DNA of 64,000 bases from CAYREX01 sp964423505 (GTDB taxonomy: Bacteria > Fermentibacterota > Fermentibacteria > Fermentibacterales > JCC-6). The position numbers were made by a program, and so were the translations under genes. Shown piece after piece: positions 43,577-51,667 of this stretch (within the stretch, counting starts at the first letter, position 1; each line of letters begins with the position of its first letter). Where the stretch lies: positions 7,585 to 71,584 of the forward strand of contig CAYREX010000015.1 of assembly GCA_964423505.1 (NCBI GenBank), in the 5' to 3' direction. The notes under the pieces are model-generated. The model saw only the letters and a list, made by a program, of their open reading frames with translations, did not search any database and was not told the DNA's origin.

Positions 43577-44902
43577 ATGGCGTCAGGCGGCATTGAGGCG
43601 GCGAACGGGGAGCGGCTGTTCGGCATGCGGGCGGAGAGCGGACGCTGGATGTTCGTGCTCCTCGGCTTCCTCATCAACGTCTGTCTCGGAGCGGTCTACG
43701 CCTTCAGCGTCTTCCGCCGTCCCCTGGAGGAGACTGCCGGCTCGTGCGGATGGGGCATCTCCGCGACCCAGAGCGGAATGCCCTTCATGGTCTTCCTGGC
43801 GATGTTCGCCCTGCTCATGGCGCTGGCCGGAGGGCTGGTCGGGAGATGGGGGCCGAAGAGGACGGCCCTGCTCGGAGGCAGCCTCGTGGGGCTGGGCTGG
43901 ATCCTCTCCGGGTTCGCGCCGAATATAACCTGGCTAACCATCTTCTACGGCGTGATAGCTGGCGGCGGAGTAGGGATAATCTACGGCTGCCCGATAGCGG
44001 TCGCCGCCAAGTGGTTCCCCGACCGCAAGGGTCTGGCCGTGGGACTGACCGTGATGGGCTTCGGTCTGTCGGCGCTGCTCATGGTCCCAATAATGACGGC
44101 GATGATAGGCAACGAGTCCATAGGCGCTCTCGGCGCCTTCAGGTATCTCGGCATCGCCTTCCTCGCCATCCTCGTCCTGCTCTCCCTACCGCTGCGGAGC
44201 CCGAGAGAGGGATGGAGACCGGCCGGATGGACACCCCAGTCCACCGGCAGTGGCGGCTCCGGGAGGGTGGAGCTGGACCGCAGACGGATGCTGAGGACCG
44301 GCTCCTTCTACGCTCTGTGGAGCACCTACACCATAGGCTGCCTGGCCGGCCTGATGGCCATCGGGATAGCCAAGCCCTTCGGTACGGAGATAATGACCGC
44401 CGCCGGGTACGGCGAGGTCCGGATGGAGAGCCTCCTGACCACAATGGTGGCGCTGTTCGCCATCTTCAACGGAGTCGGCAGGCCGCTGTTCGGCTGGCTG
44501 ACCGACCTGCTGAGACCCCGGAAGGCCGCTGCCCTGTCGTTCCTGCTGATACTCGCGGCATCGGCTCTGCTCTACCTCTGGGGCGGCGAGAGCCCGGCGC
44601 TCTACTTCGTTGCCTTCTCGGTGCTCTACCTGAACCTGGGGGGCTGGCTGGCGATCGCCCCGACGGCGACCGCCACTTTCTTCGGCACCAGGCACTACGG
44701 ACAGAACTACGGTCTCGTCTTCACCTCCTACGGGGTGGGTGCGATAGCCGGCATGCTCCTCTCCGGCAGGATATGCGACCTGACCGGCGCCTATCTCCCG
44801 GTCTTCCTCCCTGTCATCGGCCTCGCCGCCCTCGGCCTCCTCATCGCCCTGCTCTTCCTGAAACCCCCTGCCGGGGTGCCGGGGTCGGGCCAAGATAGCT
44901 AA
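43577..44902 (+). CDS. MFS transporter, OFA (oxalate/formate antiporter) family
   Basis: 441 residues, ATG 43577 after GGTGGGGATAC. Twelve hydrophobic helices. OFA signatures are LGAVYAFSVFRRPLEE in helix 1, GPKRTALLGG after helix 2, GVGIIYGCPIAVAAKWFPDRKGLA and, in the second half, NGVGRPLFGWLTD and FFGTRHYGQNYGLVFTSYG. Known members exchange oxalate for formate or import pyruvate and other monocarboxylates. The last residues (GSGQDS) and the stop codon come from the 94-bp element at 44881. Confidence 0.9.
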   Translation: MASGGIEAANGERLFGMRAESGRWMFVLLGFLINVCLGAVYAFSVFRRPLEETAGSCGWGISATQSGMPFMVFLAMFALLMALAGGLVGRWGPKRTALLGGSLVGLGWILSGFAPNITWLTIFYGVIAGGGVGIIYGCPIAVAAKWFPDRKGLAVGLTVMGFGLSALLMVPIMTAMIGNESIGALGAFRYLGIAFLAILVLLSLPLRSPREGWRPAGWTPQSTGSGGSGRVELDRRRMLRTGSFYALWSTYTIGCLAGLMAIGIAKPFGTEIMTAAGYGEVRMESLLTTMVALFAIFNGVGRPLFGWLTDLLRPRKAAALSFLLILAASALLYLWGGESPALYFVAFSVLYLNLGGWLAIAPTATATFFGTRHYGQNYGLVFTSYGVGAIAGMLLSGRICDLTGAYLPVFLPVIGLAALGLLIALLFLKPPAGVPGSGQDS

Positions 44903-44974
44903 GATTGCATTCGAAAAACTGCTATTCTGTTTTGGATAATTGGACAGCTTTCTTAGCTATCTTGGCCCGACCCC
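44881..44974. mobile_element. 94-bp MITE-like element with 24-bp perfect inverted ends, copy A
   Basis: GGGGTCGGGCCAAGATAGCT plus AAGA at 44881-44904 is the exact reverse complement of 44951-44974. A second copy of identical length lies at 60246-60339. The interiors share TTGCAT, AACTGCT and GGACAGCTT but otherwise differ. No coding capacity. Inserted over the end of the MFS gene, it provides that gene's stop (TAA 44900-44902). The ends resemble those mobilised by Y1 (RAYT/TnpA_REP) or DDE transposases; the enzyme is not in this window. Confidence 0.85.
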
Positions 44975-45005
44975 GAACCCCGAACGCATCGGGAGATGAT
45001 ACTGG

Positions 45006-45530
45006 ATGACTGGTAACTGGGAGCCGGTGAAGGGCCACTGGTGGATATGGTTGCTTCCCTCGGTGGCCTTCGTTGCAGCCGGGGTGTTCATCATCATCAT
45101 GGCCTTCAACATCCCCGAGGCGGTCAGATCGGGCTTTCTGGGGATGCCCAGGAGGACGGAGCTCCTGGTGCTGGGAATATTCTTCATCGTCGGACCGCAG
45201 CTCTATGCCCTCGGCCTAGCCAACCGGATGCGCAGGGGCGTCTCCGAGACTGGTAGGATAAAGGAAACGGGCATCCAGGGTAGAGCTCTGGTCGTATCGG
45301 CCCTGGAGACGGGGACCTACATAAACAACAGCCCACAGCTGGACCTGGTTCTGGACGTTGAGATACCCGGGATGGAAGGGCGGAGGGTGGAGCTGAAGAG
45401 CTGTGTGAGCGTCCTCCGTCTCCGGAACGTGCAGCCCGGATCATGGATACTGGCGTGGGCCGACGCTGAGGAGCCGGACAGGCTTGCCTTCGAGTTCCGT
45501 CCCCCTGAGCAGAGTACCGGTCAGAGTTGA
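45006..45530 (+). CDS. Membrane protein with two transmembrane helices and a cytoplasmic beta domain
   Basis: 174 residues, ATG 45006 with GGGAG upstream. Two hydrophobic segments (WWIWLLPSVAFVAAGVFIII, LLVLGIFFIVGPQLYALGL), then IKETGIQGRALVVSALETG and a strand-rich tail (LDLVLDVEIPGMEGRRVELK). The G-x-x-G-x-A-x-V strand after a helix pair resembles DUF3592-type proteins. Function unknown. It begins 31 bp after the 94-bp element. Confidence 0.7.
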   Translation: MTGNWEPVKGHWWIWLLPSVAFVAAGVFIIIMAFNIPEAVRSGFLGMPRRTELLVLGIFFIVGPQLYALGLANRMRRGVSETGRIKETGIQGRALVVSALETGTYINNSPQLDLVLDVEIPGMEGRRVELKSCVSVLRLRNVQPGSWILAWADAEEPDRLAFEFRPPEQSTGQS

Positions 45531-45694
45531 CCGGAGATAATCGCACAGCGACGGAGCACCCGGCCCCGGAACCCCCTGTAAGCGCCCTCCGGCTTCGCGG
45601 GCGTATCCGGGAGAATCCCTCTGTTGTGCTCCCGAGGCTGTCCGAGAGGGGGCGGTGTACCGTACGCAGGCGATGATGGTCGCACGGTGCCGGC

Positions 45695-46444
45695 TCAGTC
45701 CCAGCGGAATGTCCGTGCCGCCACGACGCCCCCGGCCAGGGCGAAGGCGAGGAGCACTGCAGGCTCGACGAGGTCGTCCCCGAGGCTGCCTCCCAGCCAG
45801 AGCTCCTGCATCAACCTTATCCCGTGGGTGAGGGGGAAGACCTCGGACACTCCCAGCAGGAAGTCCGGCAGCATCTGCCGAGGGAGGGCGGCTCCGGAGA
45901 GGAAAAGCATCGGGAAGTAGAGGACGTTCGCGATGACCGTCCCGGTCCTGGCGTTCGGCGCCAGGCTCGCCGGGACGAACCCCAGCCCGGCGATTGCTGC
46001 GCAGGTCAGGAGGAAGGCGACGAACAGCTCGAGCGGGTTGCCCCAGAGATGCAGGTCGAAGACAAGGACTCCCGCGAGCAGCAGCAGCACAACTCCCAGG
46101 GACGTGACGATGAGCATGGTCGCCATCTGGCCTGCCAGGAAGGCTACCGGCCGGACGGGGGTCGCCCTGAACCGGCGGAGGATGCCCTTCTCCCGGTAGA
46201 CCGCGACGCTGATGACCAGGTTCATGATCCCGGCGGTGAGCAGGACTATCCCTATGAACGCCGGGGTCGCGAAGTCGATGTACCCGAAGTGCTGGTCCGG
46301 GAAGGGCTCGTTGCCCCAGATGCTCCCGAAGAGCAGCATGAGCAGGAGGGGGAAGACCAGCGTGAAGAAGAAGGCGCTCGGTTCCCGCAGGTAGAGCCGG
46401 AGCTCCATACGGGCGATGCGGACCGCCGCGCGGAGGCTATCCAT
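45695..46444 (-). CDS. ABC-2 type transporter permease
   Basis: 249 residues, ATG 46444. Six hydrophobic segments with the ABC-2 pattern: RMELRLYLREPSAFFFTLVF, FGSIWGNE, then FATPAFIGIVLL, YREKGILRRFRATPV and FLSGAALPRQMLP. Pairs with the ATP-binding gene upstream, which it overlaps by 8 bp. This type usually exports drugs, lipids or polysaccharides. It ends the 45,695-57,090 minus-strand block. Confidence 0.88.
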   Translation of the reverse strand: MDSLRAAVRIARMELRLYLREPSAFFFTLVFPLLLMLLFGSIWGNEPFPDQHFGYIDFATPAFIGIVLLTAGIMNLVISVAVYREKGILRRFRATPVRPVAFLAGQMATMLIVTSLGVVLLLLAGVLVFDLHLWGNPLELFVAFLLTCAAIAGLGFVPASLAPNARTGTVIANVLYFPMLFLSGAALPRQMLPDFLLGVSEVFPLTHGIRLMQELWLGGSLGDDLVEPAVLLAFALAGGVVAARTFRWD

Positions 46445-47354
46445 CGTAGGACTCCCCGGTGACACGGAGGAAGACATCCTCCAGGTCCGGCTGCTCCGTG
46501 TGAAGGTCACCCATCCCAACCCCCAGCCCGTCCAGCGCCTGTATCACGGGCACCACGCACCCGGCGTCCTCCAGGTCCATCACGCACTCGTCGAATCGCA
46601 TCTCCGCCGACAGGACTCCCGGAAGACCCGCCGCGACGGAGGTGTCGAAGCCCCGCCCGCAGCCCAGCCGGAGCCGAAGGCCCGGGCAGTGTTCGCGGAT
46701 GAGCTCCTCGGGGGTGTCCAGGGCCACAACCCGTCCCCTGTGTATCACCGCTACCCGGTCGCAGAGCCGCTCCGCCTCGTCCATGTAATGGGTTGAGAGG
46801 AGCACGGTCTGTCCCTGATCCCGGGCCGTATCGACCAGGGTCCAGAGGGCCCTCCTGCCCAGGGGGTCGAGACCGCTGGTCAGCTCGTCCAGTATGACCA
46901 GCTCCGGGTCGTTCACCAGGGCCAGCGCCACGAAGAGCCTCCGCTTCTGTCCCCCGGAGAGAGCACCGTAGTAGCTTTCCCGCTTCTCCGACATGCCCAC
47001 CCGGTCCAGGAGCGCCGGATCCGGGGGAGCGCATCCGAACAACCCGGAGAAGAGCTCCAGCGCCTCTCCGACCCGAAGCCTCTCCGGAAGCTCGCTCTCC
47101 TGCTGCTGGAGCCCTATCCTGCGGCGCAGCTCGCCGGACGAGCGCACTGGATCCAGACCCAGTACCGATATCTCGCCGTCATCGGGGCACCTCATCCCCG
47201 CGATGCAGTCGAGAGTCGTGGTCTTCCCGGCACCGTTGGGCCCCACGATGCCGAAGACCTCCCCGCGACGGACGGAGAGGTGGAGACCGTCCACGGCCAC
47301 CGTGCCGCCGTACGTCTTCCGAAGGCCGCGCACCTTCACGACATCGCCGGACAT
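46437..47354 (-). CDS. ABC transporter ATP-binding protein
   Basis: 305 residues. Walker A GPNGAGKT (39-46), Q-loop QQQESELPERL, signature LSGGQKRRLFVALALV, Walker B LVILDEL then TSGLDP, and H-loop LLSTHYMDEAERL. The ~80-residue C-terminal extension is common in ABC-2 exporters of the daunorubicin-resistance type (DrrA-like). Operon with the permease. Confidence 0.93.
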   Translation of the reverse strand: MSGDVVKVRGLRKTYGGTVAVDGLHLSVRRGEVFGIVGPNGAGKTTTLDCIAGMRCPDDGEISVLGLDPVRSSGELRRRIGLQQQESELPERLRVGEALELFSGLFGCAPPDPALLDRVGMSEKRESYYGALSGGQKRRLFVALALVNDPELVILDELTSGLDPLGRRALWTLVDTARDQGQTVLLSTHYMDEAERLCDRVAVIHRGRVVALDTPEELIREHCPGLRLRLGCGRGFDTSVAAGLPGVLSAEMRFDECVMDLEDAGCVVPVIQALDGLGVGMGDLHTEQPDLEDVFLRVTGESYDG

Positions 47355-47512
47355 GCGCTTCCCTTCAGCCCCTGTCCGGGCCTCCGGCCGGCTCTCTCCG
47401 GAGTGCCCCCCGTCGATGCGGCATCCATCCCACGGCGCGAAACCCCTGATCCAACGGGTTTGCTGTCGACGGATGCCTGCATGAGGTTAGCCTGCCCCGG
47501 AGAGGGACAGGC

Positions 47513-49513
47513 TCAATCCACTGTCAGTACCCGACCGAGGGCCTCCGCGAGCTCCTCGAGGCTGTACGGCTTGGCAACCATGCCCCTGAAGCCGTACTCC
47601 CCGTAGTCGGCCATCACTGGGTCGTTGGTGAAGCCGCTGCAGACCAGGACCCTCGCATCCGGGTCGATATCCAGCAGCCTGCCGATGGTCTCCCTGCCTC
47701 CCATGCCCCCGGAGATGGTCAGGTCCATTATGACGGCGTCGAACGGGCACTCCCGGCTCATAGCCATGCGGTAGGCCTCCAGGGCTTCCCCCCCCTCCCG
47801 GGCGTACTCGACGGAGCAGCCCAGTAGCTGCAGCATCATGCCGGCGACCTCCCGGACGGTCTCGTCGTCGTCCATTACCAGGATCCTGCCGCTCAGCCTC
47901 TCACGGTCGGTGACCTGCGTCTGCTCCTCCCGTTTCGGCGCCTTGTCCGTTGCAGGGAGGTAGATGCTGAAGACGGTCCCCTCCCCCGGCTCCGAGGAGA
48001 CGGTGATGGTCCCGCCGTGCTGGCTGACTATCGAGTAGGCGCTTGCCAGTCCGAGCCCGCTCCCCTCGCTCCGCGTGCTGAAGTAGGGGTCGAAGACGTG
48101 GGGCAGTACGTCGGAGGGTATGCCCGGGCCGTCGTCCCGGACCGTGATCCGCACGTACCTGTCGCCCTCGCGGGAGCCGTCCGGACCCTGGCCGGGGGGG
48201 AGGTTCTCCGCCTCTATGGATATCCTCCCGCTGTCCTTCATCGCCTGGACAGCGTTTATGACCAGGTTGCTCACCACCTGCCCCATCTGGACCCTGTCCA
48301 CCTCGGCCGGCAGGAGGTCCTCCGGTATCCGGTAGCTGCATGTGACGCTGGATCCGTGCAGGGCGAACTCGGCGGACTCCCTCAGTATGTCCTCGAGGAA
48401 GGATGGCTGACGGACCGGGTGTCCGCCCTTCGAGAAGGTGAGGAGCAGCTGGGCCAGCTCCTTCGCCCGCAGAGTCGCCTTCTCGGCATCGGAGAGCCTT
48501 GTGGCGAGGTCGGTACCCTCCTCGGCATCCCTTCGCGCGAGGGTGATGTTGCCGAGCATCGCCGTGAGGTAGTTGTTGAAGTCGTGCGCGATGCCGCCGG
48601 CCAGAAGGCCGAGGGACTCCATCTGCTTGGCCTTCAGGAGCTCCTGCTCCATCATCATCGACTCGGTGATGTCGCGGAACACCACGACTATGCCGAGCGG
48701 CTCCTTGTCGATCCCCTGGACGATCGCCCCACTGTCCGAGATGAGGTGCTCCTCGCCGCTTCGGGAGACGAGGACGGACTGGTCCGTGAGGCCCACCATG
48801 CACCCCGCCTTGACTATCGACCGGGCGATGCCCGTGCACGGGATCCTCTCGCTGCCGCAGCGGATCCTGAAGACCTCCTCCAGCGGGCGCCCCACCGCCT
48901 CGGCCTGCTCCCAGCCGGTCAGCTGCTCGGCGATGCGGTTCATCATCACCACCCGGCCGTCCATGTCCGCGGTGAGGATGCCGTCGGTGCGCATGGCGGT
49001 CTCATCCGGCGGACCGTGCTCTCCGATGAGCGCCTTCTTGGCCAGCAGGAGCTGCCGCAGGTTCTTCTTGCTCTCCCTGCGCTCCCGTCTCTTGGAGACC
49101 CCCCTCAGGACTATCTCCTGCACCGACTCGCAGCTGAAGGGCTTCTGCAGGTAGTCGAAGGCGCCGAGACGAAGGGCGTTGCCGGCGGTGTCGACCGAGG
49201 CGTAGGCCGTGACCATCGCCACCTCTATGTCGGGGTTCCTGTTCTTGATCTCCCTGAGGACCGAGATGCCGTCTGTGTCCGGCATCCGGATGTCGAGCAG
49301 CACGACGTCTATCTCGTCGCCCTGCGAATCGACGAGTTTCAGCGCCTCACCGCCCCTGGCCGCGGAGAGCACGTTGTACTGGTTCTTGAGTATCATCTTG
49401 ATGGACTGCCTTGGTCCCTGCTTGTCGTCCACGACGAGCACGGTCGCCCTCTTGTCCAGGTCCTCTCCACGGAAGCCTCGGGGTACACCGGCGCAACTCA
49501 GTACGGCGCTCAT
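47513..49513 (-). CDS. Hybrid histidine kinase, REC-PAS-HisKA-HATPase-REC
   Basis: 666 residues, soluble. N-terminal receiver (VLVVDDKQGP; phospho-acceptor Asp74 in VLLDIRMPD; KPFSCESVQE lysine). A PAS domain follows at ~175-285 (TADMDGRVVMMNRIAEQLTG). HisKA box with His310 (LAGGIAHDFNNYL). HATPase with NLVINAVQAMKDSG, DDGPGIP and GSGLGLASAYSIV. A C-terminal receiver (ILVMDDDETVR, VIMDLTISGGMGG, VAKPYSLEEL). Both-end receivers with an internal kinase make a phosphorelay processor. No DNA-binding output domain is visible. 170 bp separates it from the kinase upstream, so it may have its own promoter. Confidence 0.92.
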   Translation of the reverse strand: MSAVLSCAGVPRGFRGEDLDKRATVLVVDDKQGPRQSIKMILKNQYNVLSAARGGEALKLVDSQGDEIDVVLLDIRMPDTDGISVLREIKNRNPDIEVAMVTAYASVDTAGNALRLGAFDYLQKPFSCESVQEIVLRGVSKRRERRESKKNLRQLLLAKKALIGEHGPPDETAMRTDGILTADMDGRVVMMNRIAEQLTGWEQAEAVGRPLEEVFRIRCGSERIPCTGIARSIVKAGCMVGLTDQSVLVSRSGEEHLISDSGAIVQGIDKEPLGIVVVFRDITESMMMEQELLKAKQMESLGLLAGGIAHDFNNYLTAMLGNITLARRDAEEGTDLATRLSDAEKATLRAKELAQLLLTFSKGGHPVRQPSFLEDILRESAEFALHGSSVTCSYRIPEDLLPAEVDRVQMGQVVSNLVINAVQAMKDSGRISIEAENLPPGQGPDGSREGDRYVRITVRDDGPGIPSDVLPHVFDPYFSTRSEGSGLGLASAYSIVSQHGGTITVSSEPGEGTVFSIYLPATDKAPKREEQTQVTDRERLSGRILVMDDDETVREVAGMMLQLLGCSVEYAREGGEALEAYRMAMSRECPFDAVIMDLTISGGMGGRETIGRLLDIDPDARVLVCSGFTNDPVMADYGEYGFRGMVAKPYSLEELAEALGRVLTVD

Positions 49514-49683
49514 CTCATCCTCGCTCTTTCAAGTCGTCCCCCCATGCAGGGCCGGTCGAGTCGGCACCGGATACTGCAGCCTCCGGATACAGGAACGATG
49601 CAGGTATAGGAGGTTTTCTCCCTCTCGGCAAGCATGGACGGTCCGCAGGCTCCGGAGGAGGCGTGCTCCATCCCCCGTCCGCG

Positions 49684-51663
49684 TCAGCCCTCCGGGTCAG
49701 TTCCGGCAGGCAGGGTCAGGACGATGGAAGTCCGTCCGTCCACGCAAGCGGTCGACATCTCCCCTCCGTGGTTCTCCACCGTCCGCTGGGCTACCGCCAG
49801 CCCGATGTCGGCTCCCCTGCCCTCGCCCTGGTAGAAGAGCCGGACGATGAAGTCCGAGCCGCTGTCCGGCAGGGGCTTGCCCGGGTCCTCGAACGTGACC
49901 CGGAACCTCCCCTCCTCAATCACCGATTCCGTTCCGACCCTGACGACGCCCCCCGGCGGCGTAGCCTCGATGGCGTTCCGGAGGATGCAGTCGAAGGCCC
50001 TCCGCAGCTCCCTCCCGTCCGCGTCTATCTCCATCTCGGCACCGAGATGCTCCTCCAGCGTTACCTCGGCATCCTCGGCGATGCCGCGGACGTTCTCCAG
50101 GCTGCTTCGCAGGATCGCCGGGAGGTCGTGCCTACGCAGGGAGTAGTCGGCGGTCCTGGACAGCACGATGAGCTTGCCAAGCAGGTCCTCGAGCCGGCTG
50201 ACATCCGTGCGGACCGTCCGGTAGAAGCTGGTGGCGAACTCCTCCTCGTCCTTCTTCGCGGGGAAGAGGTTGATGAAGGTGTTGACCGATACCAGCGGGT
50301 TCCGGAGCTCATGGGCGATGGTCGTGATCACGCGGCTTAGCAGCTCAAGTATCTGCTGCTGCTCCCTCTCCCGCTGGATGTCCCTGTCTACGCTGATGTC
50401 ATCCAGGATGAGCACGGCCCCGTGAGAGCCGTCCCCTTCGTCCCGCAGTCGGAACGTGCTCACCTCCACCCTGCATCTCCTCGGACCGGCGACGCGGACC
50501 TCGTGCCGCTCGAGGTTACCGCTGCCCTCGAGGCTCTGGTGGACCAGGTCCCCCAGGGGCGATGGCAGGACGCGGAGGTCGCTTCCGAGGACTGAGTCCC
50601 TCGACAGACCGAGGATGTCCGCCGCCCGCTGGTTGAAGATGGTCACGGTGTCCCGGGCATCGATGGTGACGACGCCGCTGTTCATCCTCTGCAGGATGTC
50701 CTCGATGTAGCTCTTCTGGTGCCTCAGCTCCCTGAATATCTGTATGTTCTCCAGCGCGATGGCCACGTTGCTCGCCAGCACGTAGAGCATTTCCAGCTCT
50801 TCGTTCTCGTAGGTGCCTCCCACCGCCTTCTCGCCCAGGTTCACAGCTCCGAGCAGCCGGCCCTGGCCGATGATCGGGATGCTCACCACGGCCTGGAGCA
50901 TGTCCATCTCCCGCACCGCCTCGTGCATGGATGGATCCGAGAAGAGGTTGACCTCCTTCCGTCGCAGTATCCTGCCCTGGTCGCGCAGCCAGCGGAGGAG
51001 CCCCCTCTCCGCCGAGAGGGATATGCTGTCGGCCATGTCGGGCTTCAGCCTTCGGCTGCTGTGAATCCGATAACCCTTCTCGGGCGTGCCGAACACGAGC
51101 GAGATCCTGGTGACGGAGCTGAGCTCGCCTATCGACTCGTGGATGAACTCGGCCAGGCTGTTGATGTCGAATCCCGCCCCCGGTCCCTTGGCGAAGCCCT
51201 TCAGGGCCCTGCCGAGCATGAAGCCGACCTCCGGTGGGGGCGCCGGCTTCGTCTCCCTCCGCTCATCGTCGGAGCGCAGCATCCTCTTGAAGTAGTCCAG
51301 CTCGCCGAGCAGCCTCCCCCGCTCCATGGCGTGCCTGAGGACGTGTCTCAGGACGGGGACCTCCAGAGGGGTGTACAGGATGTCGTACACGGGTCCTACA
51401 GGCGCCTCCTCCTCGCGGTAGGGTCCGGGGAGCAGCACGACGATGGAGCAGAGGGGCAGCTCTCGGCGGACCTCCTCCATGAGGACCAGCCTGCGCTTCA
51501 TGCCGGAGGTCAGGTCGACGACGGTGAGCTGCGGGTTCAGCGAGAGGCTCTCGGACAGGTCCCTGGAGGAGTCGAGGACCACCAGGGAGCAGTCTCGGGG
51601 GAGCGCGCGGCGGAGCGTCTTCCTCTGCTCCCTGGCGTCCGTCACGAGGAATACGGTATCCAT
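49684..51663 (-). CDS. Sensor histidine kinase, receiver-like N-terminus, GAF, PAS, HisKA, HATPase
   Basis: 659 residues, soluble. Residues 1-110 have a receiver-like fold (VFLVTDAREQRKTLRRALP, LTVVDLTSGMK with Asp50) but lack the usual D-D pair and Lys, so phosphotransfer is doubtful. GAF at ~170-310 (ITRISLVFG-like; AVVSIPIIGQGRLLGAVNLG), PAS at ~320-430 (MNSGVVTIDARDTVTIFNQR), HisKA with His451 (TTIAHELRNPLVSV), HATPase with CILRNAIEATPPGG and GADIGLAVAQRTVENHGG. The GAF domain probably senses a small molecule or redox state. It starts 4 bp after the membrane kinase's stop. Confidence 0.9.
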   Translation of the reverse strand: MDTVFLVTDAREQRKTLRRALPRDCSLVVLDSSRDLSESLSLNPQLTVVDLTSGMKRRLVLMEEVRRELPLCSIVVLLPGPYREEEAPVGPVYDILYTPLEVPVLRHVLRHAMERGRLLGELDYFKRMLRSDDERRETKPAPPPEVGFMLGRALKGFAKGPGAGFDINSLAEFIHESIGELSSVTRISLVFGTPEKGYRIHSSRRLKPDMADSISLSAERGLLRWLRDQGRILRRKEVNLFSDPSMHEAVREMDMLQAVVSIPIIGQGRLLGAVNLGEKAVGGTYENEELEMLYVLASNVAIALENIQIFRELRHQKSYIEDILQRMNSGVVTIDARDTVTIFNQRAADILGLSRDSVLGSDLRVLPSPLGDLVHQSLEGSGNLERHEVRVAGPRRCRVEVSTFRLRDEGDGSHGAVLILDDISVDRDIQREREQQQILELLSRVITTIAHELRNPLVSVNTFINLFPAKKDEEEFATSFYRTVRTDVSRLEDLLGKLIVLSRTADYSLRRHDLPAILRSSLENVRGIAEDAEVTLEEHLGAEMEIDADGRELRRAFDCILRNAIEATPPGGVVRVGTESVIEEGRFRVTFEDPGKPLPDSGSDFIVRLFYQGEGRGADIGLAVAQRTVENHGGEMSTACVDGRTSIVLTLPAGTDPEG

Positions 51664-51667
51664 CCGC

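Noticed and set aside
43744..44898. 384-codon frame overlapping the MFS transporter
   Set aside because: Composition is Arg/Pro/Gly-rich with no hydrophobic or domain pattern; the MFS frame is clearly the real one.
48017..49609. 530-codon plus-strand frame antisense to the hybrid kinase
   Set aside because: GC-driven antisense ORF; all kinase motifs lie on the minus strand.
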